Below, piece by piece: positions 34,434-43,814 of a DNA stretch of 64,000 bases. Source of the DNA: Chloroflexota bacterium (GTDB taxonomy: Bacteria; Chloroflexota; Dehalococcoidia; Lucifugimonadales; Lucifugimonadaceae); NCBI GenBank assembly GCA_002717385.1, contig PBDR01000030.1:1-64000 (forward strand), written 5' to 3'. Each line of letters begins with the position of its first letter. Position 1 is the first letter of the stretch. Position numbers and translations under genes: made by a program. The notes beneath the pieces were generated by a model. That model made no database searches, was not told the origin of the DNA, and saw nothing but the letters and a program-made list of their open reading frames with translations.

Positions 34434-35273
34434 ATGATCCCACACGAACGAATGATTCAAAAAAAAACAAATGCTCAACTTTTTGATTTATCGGGTCGCG
34501 TTGCAGTAATCACAGGTGCTGCAGGGCAACTCGGACCTGAATATGCAGATTGTTTAAGTGAAGCTGGAGCAGATGTAGTCATTAGTGATATTGCTGCAAG
34601 CAAAAATCGTTCTGAAGAAATTACATCAGATATCAAAAAAAAATATGGGACAAATCCTAAAAGTATCACTATGGATCTTTTTGAAAAGGAATCTATAGAG
34701 CAAGCAGCAAAGGAAATACTAGATTCATATGGAAAAGTAGATATCCTTATTAATAATGCTGCTTATAATCCAATCACCAAAGAAACGCAAGCAGCATTTG
34801 AAAATTATAATTTGGATGCATGGAAAAAAATTCTTGATGTTGATTTAACTGGTGTTTTTCTAACGTGTCAAGTTTTTGGAAAAATAATGCTTGAGCAACA
34901 ATATGGTGTGATCACAAATATCGGTTCAGTGTATGGAATGGTTGGAGCTGATCAAAGGATTTATGGTGAATCGGGCCTCAATTCTGCAGCCGCATATGCT
35001 GCAGCTAAAGGGGGAGTTATTAACTTGACTAGATATTTGGCTGCATACTGGCAAGGAAAAAATATAAGAGTTAACAGCATCTCTCCAGGAGGTGTTTATA
35101 ATCCTGGTGTACAAAATGAGGAATTTCTCAATAACTATATGTACAAAACGATGCTTGGCAGAATGGCAGCACCAAGTGATCTAAGGGGAGCAATGTTGTT
35201 TTTATGTTCGGATGCGTCAGATTTCGTAACAGGCTCAAATTTAGTTGTTGATGCAGGTTGGACTTCTTGGTGA
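34434..35273 (+). CDS. Short-chain dehydrogenase/reductase
   Basis: A classical SDR, 279 residues. AVITGAAGQLGPEYA binds NAD(P), LINNAAYNP is the conserved structural motif, and the catalytic triad is Ser in NIGSVYGM with Tyr and Lys in AAYAAAKGGV. The substrate-pocket end is TGSNLVVDAGWTSW. GGAGGA at 34419-34424 supports the ATG at 34434; an ATG at 34413 overlapping the previous stop is possible but lacks a ribosome binding site. With the preceding Gfo/Idh gene it resembles the PtmF/PtmA pair of flagellin-glycan loci, by analogy only. Confidence 0.87.
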   Translation: MIPHERMIQKKTNAQLFDLSGRVAVITGAAGQLGPEYADCLSEAGADVVISDIAASKNRSEEITSDIKKKYGTNPKSITMDLFEKESIEQAAKEILDSYGKVDILINNAAYNPITKETQAAFENYNLDAWKKILDVDLTGVFLTCQVFGKIMLEQQYGVITNIGSVYGMVGADQRIYGESGLNSAAAYAAAKGGVINLTRYLAAYWQGKNIRVNSISPGGVYNPGVQNEEFLNNYMYKTMLGRMAAPSDLRGAMLFLCSDASDFVTGSNLVVDAGWTSW

Positions 35274-35274
35274 G

Positions 35275-35985
35275 ATGACAAACAAATATAACCATCCAGT
35301 AATAGCAATCGTTCAAGCACGTATGGGTTCGACTAGATTGCCTGGCAAAGTTATGGCTGAAGTAAGTGGAAAACCAGTTATACAATATGTTCTGGAGCGA
35401 CTGAAAAGTGTCAAGAATATTGATGCTATTGTTTTAGCTACATCAATAAAGGATCGTGACAATATACTTTGTGAATTTGCTACTTCACAAAATATATCTT
35501 TTTTTCGCGGGGACGAAACAGATGTACTGAATAGATTTTTTGAAACTAGCATTGCATATCAAGCTCAAACAATTGTTCGGATTTGTGGTGAGGATATTCT
35601 TCTTGACCCAAAAATTGTAGAAAATTTGATTGCTCTTCATTTTGATTCCAATGCGGATTATACATCTAACATTATAGGGAGGTCCTTTCCTGAAGGTCTT
35701 TATGCTGAAGTACTCAGTATAGATACATTACGATCTGTCGCCGGAAAAGCAATTGCAGACGACCATAGAGAACATGTAACAAAATACATTCTAGACAATC
35801 CTGACGAATATCATATTGAACATATTACATCTTATGGGATTTATAAAAAATCTTGGTTAGATATATCAGTTGATACAATTGAGGATTTAGAAAGAATTCG
35901 ATCAATTGCTAAGGTATTATTTCCTAACGGAGAATTTATAACATCTGAGTCTGCATTAGAATTCTTGGTCAAGCAGGATGAATAA
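35275..35985 (+). CDS. SpsF-type cytidylyltransferase
   Basis: A 236-residue CTP-using transferase of the SpsF group. IVQARMGSTRLPGKVM (13-28) binds the nucleotide. IVLATSIKDRDN, FFRGDETDVLNRF and ICGEDILLDP are conserved. It is the second SpsF-type copy and follows the SDR by one base. It is well placed to activate the acid made by the NeuB-Gfo/Idh-SDR set. Confidence 0.9.
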   Translation: MTNKYNHPVIAIVQARMGSTRLPGKVMAEVSGKPVIQYVLERLKSVKNIDAIVLATSIKDRDNILCEFATSQNISFFRGDETDVLNRFFETSIAYQAQTIVRICGEDILLDPKIVENLIALHFDSNADYTSNIIGRSFPEGLYAEVLSIDTLRSVAGKAIADDHREHVTKYILDNPDEYHIEHITSYGIYKKSWLDISVDTIEDLERIRSIAKVLFPNGEFITSESALEFLVKQDE

Positions 35986-36058
35986 ATATGTGATAATCTT
36001 TTCTTGATTACCATAAACAGATACCCCTATAAAATATGAAAGATGCCGTTGTTTCATA

Positions 36059-37522
36059 ATGTTATTTAAGAAAAAGAAACCTACGATATTACTTCTCATT
36101 GATCAAAGGACAAGAGATGCCAATAGCATACTCTTGGTTTACTATTGGCTAAAACACATGGGCAATAAAGTTTTGCTTGCTAACAAAAGAAACTGGAAAG
36201 GTAAATGGCGAAAATTTAAACCTTCAGTAGTGGCTATGTCATATTCAGACGGTCTTCAAAATGTATTAGAACAAGTTGAAAAAGTTTCATCAATAGTTGT
36301 CATCCCTCAAGAAGGTGCTGTTCCAGATAAAAACTTTGTAGTTAATGAACGATATACAGGTAAAATCTCAGGAATAGGAGCATACACAAAAAATTTACAT
36401 AAACTTTTTCTTTGGGGAACAACAACCGGAAACTGGTTGAAAGAAGAAGAGGTATTTACAGATGATCAAATCTGTATTTCTGGCACACCTCGATTAGATC
36501 CATATATCGCAATAAAACCTCATGAAAATCATTTGAAAAGAAAACAATCAATAGGGTTTGCAATGTCACACCCACGGATTAACACATACAATAAGTTTAC
36601 CCTAATCGATTTAGTATACGAATCCAGATCAAACCAAGAAGAAATTTACTATGGAATAGGAAAAAATATTGAGGATTTTATTTGGTACGATGTATCTATG
36701 CTAAGGGCAGAATTAGACTTACTCGACCTTTGTGCTAACGACCCAAGTATAGCAGTAAATCTCCGCCCTCAAATACACGAGCGCCCAGAAGGATATCAGA
36801 TGGTGAATCGATATTTTCCAAGTGTAAAAATAGGTAACGACGAACTCCTGTGGGAATGGCTAATCAAACAAACCTGTATTGTTACTGCCAATTCAACATC
36901 TGGGATTGAAGCACTTATGTTAGGTCTACCAGTAATCTCAATTATGGAACTCATTTCTAAAGAACGTCGAGATGAACATATGGACGTCTCTATAATAAGT
37001 AATCCTGAATTTCTTGAATATTACTGGAAACCATCAAATCTTGAAGAAGCTTGGAAAATGATACAACTATCTCTTGAAGGAAAATTAGCCCCATCTCCAG
37101 ATCCCGAAGGATTAGCAAAATATCTACACGACTATTATGATTGGCCAAGACAAAAATCAAGCAGTTATGAAATTGCACATGAAATTCACAAAATAGCAAT
37201 TGAAACAAAAACCAGAGATAAGAATGGTAAGTTGCCAGTTTTTGGTCAATTATCCGAACAACAAATAGGAAATGAATATTTTATAGCAGGTATTCCTACA
37301 TTTTTACAAAAAGTTTACAAGAAACTTGGCCATTTAATTCCTATATGGATGATTGATTTTGCTTATGTCTTCTTTGATATAAAAAATAGAAATTTTAAAA
37401 ATTTACAACGTTATCACTTTTACCCATGGCATCGTAAAGATTATAGGAAAGCGAAATATATCTGGAAAATTCTTTGTGCCAAAGAAGCCTCGAAGAATTC
37501 TTCTGGAACTGGAAACAAGTAA
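36059..37522 (+). CDS. Surface carbohydrate biosynthesis protein, GT-B-like
   Basis: A 487-residue soluble protein with two Rossmann-like halves. Residues about 5-130 (TILLLIDQRTRDANSILL, VVIPQEGAVPD) form the N-half. A segment at about 260-300 (TCIVTANSTSGIEALMLGLP) matches the donor-side loop of GT-B enzymes such as UDP-GlcNAc 2-epimerase-like and CDP-glycerophosphotransferase-like proteins. It fits proteins annotated as surface carbohydrate biosynthesis protein in capsule loci. A basic C-terminal tail precedes the overlap of one base with the ABC gene. Exact reaction unknown. Confidence 0.7.
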   Translation: MLFKKKKPTILLLIDQRTRDANSILLVYYWLKHMGNKVLLANKRNWKGKWRKFKPSVVAMSYSDGLQNVLEQVEKVSSIVVIPQEGAVPDKNFVVNERYTGKISGIGAYTKNLHKLFLWGTTTGNWLKEEEVFTDDQICISGTPRLDPYIAIKPHENHLKRKQSIGFAMSHPRINTYNKFTLIDLVYESRSNQEEIYYGIGKNIEDFIWYDVSMLRAELDLLDLCANDPSIAVNLRPQIHERPEGYQMVNRYFPSVKIGNDELLWEWLIKQTCIVTANSTSGIEALMLGLPVISIMELISKERRDEHMDVSIISNPEFLEYYWKPSNLEEAWKMIQLSLEGKLAPSPDPEGLAKYLHDYYDWPRQKSSSYEIAHEIHKIAIETKTRDKNGKLPVFGQLSEQQIGNEYFIAGIPTFLQKVYKKLGHLIPIWMIDFAYVFFDIKNRNFKNLQRYHFYPWHRKDYRKAKYIWKILCAKEASKNSSGTGNK

Positions 37523-39333
37523 TGACCTCTGCTCAAAATAAAAATAAAATTTTTCGAAAAGTACCCAACATTATTATTGCATATATGGACATGTCCATTG
37601 GCGGTACAAAAAGAATACTTCTTATTCTTACACTTGGCGTTACTTCAGCTATAACTCAGGGATTTAGTATTGGATTATTGGTTCCAGTACTTGAATTCAT
37701 TGAAGAAAAATCAGAATTAGAACAAACAGGATTTGGTTGGTCAATTATCAATAATACTTACGGATTTTTCAATATTTCTATAAATTTACCCTCTTTATTA
37801 ATTAGTGTTTTTATTTTGGTTTTTACTGCACAATTGCTCGTTTATTTTCAACGATTAACTACAGCTCATTTGCGTGAAGATTTTTGTGCAGCTGTTCGAT
37901 CCAGGCTATTCAATTCCATTGTTCTTGGGGATGTTGCTTTTTTTTCAATTACTAATCGAGGAACGTTAATTAATGCTCTCACTGAAGACACTGAACGTTC
38001 AGGTGTAGCAATTTTCTCTCTCATCGATATGATTGTGCGAATCATATTGGTCACTTGTTATATCATTCTACTATTACTCATTTCATGGCAAACCTCCATT
38101 ACAGGAATATTGGTTATGGCAATCGGCTCTTTTCTTGCACAAGGCCAAATACGGTTATCTCGTAAAATTAATAGCGAAGTAGTTACATATAACGATAACT
38201 TACACGGATTTAGTGTTGAAAAAATTGAAGGGTTACGCGAAGTAAAGCTGAGTAATAATGAACAACAAGAGGCATCAGGGTTTGCTGAAATAGCAACAAA
38301 TCTTGGTAATGCTTTGTATCGATACTTCAGAAGTTTAGCTATGGTCCGATTCATTCTTGAACCTGCTATCGTCGGTGGAGGTTTAATAATCGTATATTTA
38401 GGAATTTCAGTATTTGGTATTTCCTTATCTCAATTAGCAGTTTTCATGTACGTTCTTGTTCGTATGGCACCAGAAGTGCTGAACTTAAATCAACATCGAC
38501 ATCTTTATGCAGGATACGCACAAAGTTTTGAAAATATTCAGTCTCTTAACAATAACATTCACATAAATACAACTATACAAAGTGGTTCTAACAATTTTAC
38601 AGGATTAAAGAAATCAATACGATTTGATAAAGTAAATTTTGCTCATTCAAATTCAGAAAATGTTTTAAAAGATGTTTCAATTGAATATAAGGTTGGAACA
38701 TTCAATGTTATTATAGGTCCTTCAGGAGGAGGAAAATCAACATTAATTGATATTATTGCAAAAATTATTGAACCTAAATCTGGAAGCGTCTTTTTTGATG
38801 AATTACCACTAGATAAATATTCTCTCGAATCTATTCGAAACTCTGTTGGAATTGTAAGTCAAGATATTCTCCTTTTTAATGCCAGTATTCTAGATAACAT
38901 AAGGTATTCAAAACATTATGCATCATATGATGAAGTGATTGAGGCAGCCAAAATGGCAAATGCCCATGAATTTATTAATCAATTAGAAAAAAAATATGAA
39001 ACCATACTTGGTAACAGAGGTCTAACTTTATCAGGTGGCGAAAGACAACGAATATCTCTTGCTAGAACACTATTAAAAAAACCATCCATTCTTCTCTTAG
39101 ATGAAATCACCAGTAGTTTGGATGCAGAATCTGAACGACTTATACAAGAAAGCATCACTAAAGTTGCAGAGGAAACAACTATTCTTTTAGTAACCCACAG
39201 ATTATCAATGGTTAAAAAAGCTGATTCCGTAACTGTTATTGATCGAGGAGAAATAGCACAACACGGACCCCCGGATGAATTATCTAAAAATCCTGGACTC
39301 TTTAGTTATTATAGATCATTACAAGACGACTAA
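37522..39333 (+). CDS. ABC exporter (MsbA/PglK type)
   Basis: A 603-residue half-transporter with membrane and ATPase domains in one chain. Hydrophobic helices span about residues 30-310. Walker A GPSGGGKS is near 399, the signature LSGGERQRISLAR near 503 and Walker B ILLLDEITSS follows. Members flip lipid A or lipid-linked glycans across the membrane. The ATG shares its A with the upstream stop (TAATG). No Wzx flippase is seen in the window, so this may export the lipid-linked repeat unit. Confidence 0.9.
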   Translation: MTSAQNKNKIFRKVPNIIIAYMDMSIGGTKRILLILTLGVTSAITQGFSIGLLVPVLEFIEEKSELEQTGFGWSIINNTYGFFNISINLPSLLISVFILVFTAQLLVYFQRLTTAHLREDFCAAVRSRLFNSIVLGDVAFFSITNRGTLINALTEDTERSGVAIFSLIDMIVRIILVTCYIILLLLISWQTSITGILVMAIGSFLAQGQIRLSRKINSEVVTYNDNLHGFSVEKIEGLREVKLSNNEQQEASGFAEIATNLGNALYRYFRSLAMVRFILEPAIVGGGLIIVYLGISVFGISLSQLAVFMYVLVRMAPEVLNLNQHRHLYAGYAQSFENIQSLNNNIHINTTIQSGSNNFTGLKKSIRFDKVNFAHSNSENVLKDVSIEYKVGTFNVIIGPSGGGKSTLIDIIAKIIEPKSGSVFFDELPLDKYSLESIRNSVGIVSQDILLFNASILDNIRYSKHYASYDEVIEAAKMANAHEFINQLEKKYETILGNRGLTLSGGERQRISLARTLLKKPSILLLDEITSSLDAESERLIQESITKVAEETTILLVTHRLSMVKKADSVTVIDRGEIAQHGPPDELSKNPGLFSYYRSLQDD

Positions 39334-39408
39334 TGGTAAGTTTCGTTCAATAATTATGATTATTTATCAAAAGAAAAATAAATTTATGTATACTCTGGGT
39401 TGAGAAAT

Positions 39409-39438
39409 TTGATAAAGTTTAATAAATTTAGCGATAAT
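39409..39438 (+). promoter_or_regulatory. Candidate internal promoter before the NeuA-like gene
   Basis: TTGATA (39409-39414), an 18-base spacer and GATAAT (39433-39438) lie in a 133-base gap, the largest within the plus-strand polysaccharide series. AGGA at 39456-39459 serves the next gene. It may start a second transcript. Confidence 0.4.
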
Positions 39439-39466
39439 TTATATAATTAATAATTAGGAAAATAAC

Positions 39467-40225
39467 ATGATTTGTGCACTGATGCTTGGTAGAGAAAATA
39501 GTTCTGGGTTTCCTGGTAAAAACACATACCCTCTTTTAGGAAGACCAGTGATGTACTATCCATTAACAGCAGCAATTAATTCAAAACATATTGATAAAGT
39601 TTATGTTTCTACCGATTCGCCAACCATAAAAGGCATAACAAGAGAATACGGATGCGAAGTTATCGATCGGCCACCAGAATTATGTACTGACGAAGCTTTA
39701 GGTGAAGATGCATATGTTCACGGACATAATTATATTAAAGAACTCTTAAAAGAATCCCAGTCAGAACTGGAACTCCTTGTCCTATTAATGTGCAATGCTG
39801 TAACTGTTTCTTCAGAACTTATAGATGAGGGAATTCGAATTCTACTTAGTAGACCTGATCTTGATTCTGCAGTAACCGTATCAAGATATAACATGTGGAG
39901 TCCATTAAGAGCTAGAAAAATTGATGATGCCGGCTTGTTACAACCCTTCGTTCCTTTCGAAACATTCGGAGATCCAGCAACTCTCAATTGTGATCGCGAT
40001 TCACAGGGCGACGTTTATTTTGCTGATATGGGAACTTCGATTGTAAGACCTCATTGCATAGAAAATATTGAAACGGGTTTGCTTCCACAAAAATGGATGG
40101 GAAACAATATATACCCTTTAATACAAACAGGTGGTTTAGACATCGATTACGAATGGCAATTACCTGCTGCTGAACATTGGCTGCGAACGAATGGGCATAC
40201 TGAACCTTTTAAAACCACAGGATGA
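39467..40225 (+). CDS. CMP-nonulosonate cytidylyltransferase (NeuA/PseF-like)
   Basis: A 252-residue CTP-dependent transferase that forms a CMP-activated acidic sugar. The nucleotide loop is ALMLGRENSSGFPGKN (residues 4-19), with the R and K of the family. VYVSTDSPTIKGI, a CDRDSQGDVYFADMG segment and a metal-binding region near the C-terminus (GGLDIDYEWQL) fit the NeuA group, where DxDxxxD-like residues bind Mg. It is more NeuA-like than the two SpsF copies. Which NeuB it serves is unknown. Confidence 0.88.
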   Translation: MICALMLGRENSSGFPGKNTYPLLGRPVMYYPLTAAINSKHIDKVYVSTDSPTIKGITREYGCEVIDRPPELCTDEALGEDAYVHGHNYIKELLKESQSELELLVLLMCNAVTVSSELIDEGIRILLSRPDLDSAVTVSRYNMWSPLRARKIDDAGLLQPFVPFETFGDPATLNCDRDSQGDVYFADMGTSIVRPHCIENIETGLLPQKWMGNNIYPLIQTGGLDIDYEWQLPAAEHWLRTNGHTEPFKTTG

Positions 40226-40235
40226 TTAATCCATC

Positions 40236-41120
40236 ATGAAAATACTAGTTGCAGGAGGATCAGGATTTATAGGAAGTCATGTAGCAAACATGCTTTCTGA
40301 AACTGGTCATCAAGTTACCATTTTTGACAATACAAGAAGTAAGGAATTACATCAATCTCAATCATTCATTCAGGGGGATATCCTTACATCAAATCTTATG
40401 GAAATCCTCAGTGATCAAGAGATTGTCTACAACTTTGCAGGTTTAGCTAACATAGAAGAATGTTTGGAAAACCCAGTTGAAACTGCGTCAATTAATATCA
40501 TAGGGAACACACGATTACTTGACGCAGCTAGTAAAAACAATTTAAAACGCTTCATATTTGCAAGTACTATTTACGTTTCAGGAAATTCTGGGGGTTATTA
40601 CAGGGTAAGTAAATATGCGAGTGAAATGTATTGCGAAGAATACTTTCAACAAACAGGGTTGCCCTATACAATCTTACGATATGGAACTCTATATGGCCCA
40701 AAAGCTGACAATCGCAATAGTGTTTACAGATACTTAAGTGAAGCATTATTAAATAGAAAAATTGTCTGTTACGCTACTGGAAATGAACTACGTGAATACA
40801 TCCATGTAGATGATGCAAGCAGAGCAAGCATCGATGCGTTGGCAAAAGATTACGAAAATCAAGTAATTCTAATAACTGGACAGCATTCAATGCGTTTTAG
40901 AGATATGCTTGAAATGATTAAAGAAATTGTAGGTCACGATGTTGAAATTGAATATAACCAACCTTCAGATTCTAGTGCCCATTATTCAATCACTCCCTAT
41001 TCATTTAAACCTGCAATTGCTAAAAAATTAATTCAATCCCATTACCTTGACTTGGGGCAAGGTTTGATAGACTGCCTAGAAGAAATACATAGTAATAGAA
41101 AAAAAGAGAATAATTCCTAA
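40236..41120 (+). CDS. NAD-dependent epimerase/dehydratase
   Basis: A 294-residue extended SDR. VAGGSGFIGSHVANML binds NAD, VYNFAGLANIEECL follows, and the active-site Y-x3-K is in GGYYRVSKYASEMY, with Ser/Thr in IFASTIYVSG. LRYGTLYGPKADN is the sugar-domain motif. It begins 10 bases after the NeuA-like gene. Substrate unknown. Confidence 0.87.
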   Translation: MKILVAGGSGFIGSHVANMLSETGHQVTIFDNTRSKELHQSQSFIQGDILTSNLMEILSDQEIVYNFAGLANIEECLENPVETASINIIGNTRLLDAASKNNLKRFIFASTIYVSGNSGGYYRVSKYASEMYCEEYFQQTGLPYTILRYGTLYGPKADNRNSVYRYLSEALLNRKIVCYATGNELREYIHVDDASRASIDALAKDYENQVILITGQHSMRFRDMLEMIKEIVGHDVEIEYNQPSDSSAHYSITPYSFKPAIAKKLIQSHYLDLGQGLIDCLEEIHSNRKKENNS

Positions 41121-41156
41121 GTATGGGTTCTAATTCGACCCGAAAAGAAAGATCTA

Positions 41157-43007
41157 TTGAATCCTTATTTCTTAATCACATCATCTAGCAATAAAGACAT
41201 ACAACAAGCCCTAAATAAAATAGGGAATCAACCTTTCGATTGGGCATATATTGGTGAAGATGTTAAAAGTGGTCTTTTAATAAACGAGTTAATGCCAACA
41301 TTTTCAAAAAAGCTACATATTGCTGAGATTCTGCAGCAAACGATTAGAGAAATAAAAGAAGATTATGTAGATTATGTAGGACATATCAGCTGTAGAGAAG
41401 ACTCTATGAATTGGTGGTTAAGTTGGTTCTCAGAAAAAAATCCTTTGTTTTCTAAATGTTTCCTTTATCTCAGTCAAACAATGACTGTTATAAAATTATT
41501 GAAAAACCAATCACTTCAAAAAAATCCTCTCCTGCTTATTGTTTCAGAAAATATAGTTCGGAAATGCATCTTTGAAAATCTTACTTCACAGGAAAAATCA
41601 TCAATAAGAGTTTTTGACTCATCAATAAAACCATCTGGAACAAATGTTGCTTTCCAAAATCTAATTAACAAACTAAGGATGTTCTATTTTTTAGGAAGAG
41701 GATTATTTAGAATCTTAATTTCCAAGTATATATTTCATCCAAAAAACAAAATAGATAGCAATACTTATACTACTGTAATTGTAACCTTTATAAGCTCAAA
41801 AAATCTTCGAACAGAAACAAAAGTGTTTGAAGATAATTACTTTCCAAATTTAGCTTCAATTGCTCGCTCTAATGGAAACAAAGTAATCACACTTGGAATT
41901 CCTCTAGCAGGCGTTTCAATAATAAAAATATCAAGATATTTAAGAAAAATATTAGAACCTTTGACCATACCTCATCATTATTTGAACTTCAGCGATATTT
42001 TTAAAGCAAAAAAAAGCATGGATATGTTATGGAAAAATACTAGTAATTTTCCTCTGTTTCATGGGATCAATATGGAACTATTAATTCAACATGACCAATA
42101 CTTAGAAAAACATCATCATAGAAACGCAGAAGCATTTCTTTTTTATGCATTAGTAAAAAGATGGAAAGAATCAGATGTAAAAATTGAAAGAATCATCATG
42201 CCACATGAGGGACATACTTGGGCTAGAGCAATGATTATTGGTATAAAAAAATATATGCCAACTACAAAAATTATTGGCTATCAACATACTTCAATAGGTG
42301 AAACGCAACTAAATTATCTGATATCTCAAAATGAAATTTCAATTGTGCCTATTCCAGACATAACAGTTTCAAGTGGTCCTAAAGCTTACCAAATCTTATC
42401 TGAATCAGGATATTCTCAGTCCCAAATCAAATTAGGTGGAGCTCTGAGATATTCAGATGCTCTGGCTAGAGCAAAATCATCAGTTAGTAATCATAGTAAT
42501 CGACCAATCAATACTATTTTAATAGCTACTTCGATATATCCATCTGAAGCTGCAGAATTACTTATTAAATCAATAAATACTTTCTCAACTAATCAAGAAA
42601 TTACTATGATATACAAACCTCATCCTGCACTTAAATTTAAAAGGATTCTTGAAGAAGCTAATATTAATGCATTACCGTCAAATTTAAAAACAACTGAACA
42701 ATCTTTGCTGGAACTTCTTCCTAACGTAACTGCACTTTTATACACAAGTTCATCAAGTTGTGCAGAAGGTCTCGCAACAAATACGCCATTAATTCATCTT
42801 GTAAGTGAATATGGTTTGGATGAGGATCCACTTGCTTTCATTCCAACAGCAAGAATACCAGTAAGTACTGAAGAACAACTAAGGGAAGCATTTTGTCATA
42901 TACAATCAAATTCATATAAATCAAATCAAACTAATGAAAATACGAATTTAGTATTTCAACTATTGGAAGATATCTCTGATGCAAGCTATACTGTTTTCTT
43001 AGATTAA
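41157..43007 (+). CDS. Large surface-carbohydrate protein, GT-B-like
   Basis: A 616-residue protein, probably soluble. It has no ATG after the upstream stop; TTG at 41157 is the earliest usable start, with a weak AAAGA before it. The C-terminal half resembles capsule-type GT-B enzymes: IIGYQHTSIGETQL, VSSGPKAYQILSESG, MIYKPHPALKF and LLYTSSSSCAEGLATNTP. The H-P-A-L and SSS...EG blocks align in order with those of the proteins at 36059 and 62587. The reaction is unknown; a glycosyl or glycerophosphate transfer is plausible. Confidence 0.65.
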   Translation: MNPYFLITSSSNKDIQQALNKIGNQPFDWAYIGEDVKSGLLINELMPTFSKKLHIAEILQQTIREIKEDYVDYVGHISCREDSMNWWLSWFSEKNPLFSKCFLYLSQTMTVIKLLKNQSLQKNPLLLIVSENIVRKCIFENLTSQEKSSIRVFDSSIKPSGTNVAFQNLINKLRMFYFLGRGLFRILISKYIFHPKNKIDSNTYTTVIVTFISSKNLRTETKVFEDNYFPNLASIARSNGNKVITLGIPLAGVSIIKISRYLRKILEPLTIPHHYLNFSDIFKAKKSMDMLWKNTSNFPLFHGINMELLIQHDQYLEKHHHRNAEAFLFYALVKRWKESDVKIERIIMPHEGHTWARAMIIGIKKYMPTTKIIGYQHTSIGETQLNYLISQNEISIVPIPDITVSSGPKAYQILSESGYSQSQIKLGGALRYSDALARAKSSVSNHSNRPINTILIATSIYPSEAAELLIKSINTFSTNQEITMIYKPHPALKFKRILEEANINALPSNLKTTEQSLLELLPNVTALLYTSSSSCAEGLATNTPLIHLVSEYGLDEDPLAFIPTARIPVSTEEQLREAFCHIQSNSYKSNQTNENTNLVFQLLEDISDASYTVFLD

Positions 43008-43046
43008 CCATCATTATTATCATAAGAAAGCTTACGGACTCATATT

Positions 43047-43814
43047 ATGCAAGTAGTAATTCTCTGTGGCGGTTTTGGCACTAGGCTTGGCGAAGCAACA
43101 GAAACGCGTCCTAAACCTATGATTGAAATCGGCGATTATCCGATTGTGTGGCATATTATGAAAAGTTATTCTCATTTTAATTTTTCTGACTTCATATTGT
43201 GTCTTGGGTACAAAGGTCAAATGATCAAGGATTATTTTTTAAATTACTCACATATAAATAACGACCTGAAATTGGACCTTTCGTCAGGATCAGTAAATAT
43301 TGTTAATACAAATACACCTCTTAATTGGGAAATAACGCTTGCAAATACCGGATTGAATTCAATGACGGGTTCAAGGGTTAAACAAATTGAACACTATATA
43401 GAAGGTCCTGAATTTATGCTTACATATGGTGACGGTGTAACTGACCTAAATATTCAAGAATTAGTAAATTTCCATAGAAGTCACGGTAAAATAGGAACAG
43501 TTACCGCAGTATCTCCTTCTTCTCAATATGGAGAACTTGAGATCAATAATAATCAAGTAGTTTCCTTTCAAGAAAAACCTGATTCTAACTCCTCATTTAT
43601 TTCAGGAGGGTATTTCGTTTTCAATAGAGAGTTTTTTGATTATTTAAGCACTGATGAAAATTGCGTTTTAGAAAAAGAACCACTTGCTAACTTAGCAAAA
43701 GATGGTGAATTAATGGTCTATACTCACAATGGTTTTTGGCAATGCATGGATACTCCACGGGACGTTTCCTATCTGCGAAATCTATGGCAAAACAATCCGG
43801 CATGGAAAAGATAA
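43047..43814 (+). CDS. rfbF: Glucose-1-phosphate cytidylyltransferase
   Basis: Makes CDP-glucose from CTP and glucose-1-phosphate, 255 residues. VVILCGGFGTRLGEATETRP and PKPMIEIGDYPIVWHIMK match RfbF/DdhA, with CLGYKGQMIKDYFLNY and LTYGDGVTDLN downstream. It sits directly before the CDP-glucose-dehydratase-like gene, one base from its start, which is the classical RfbF-RfbG pair of CDP-deoxyhexose pathways. Confidence 0.93.
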   Translation: MQVVILCGGFGTRLGEATETRPKPMIEIGDYPIVWHIMKSYSHFNFSDFILCLGYKGQMIKDYFLNYSHINNDLKLDLSSGSVNIVNTNTPLNWEITLANTGLNSMTGSRVKQIEHYIEGPEFMLTYGDGVTDLNIQELVNFHRSHGKIGTVTAVSPSSQYGELEINNNQVVSFQEKPDSNSSFISGGYFVFNREFFDYLSTDENCVLEKEPLANLAKDGELMVYTHNGFWQCMDTPRDVSYLRNLWQNNPAWKR

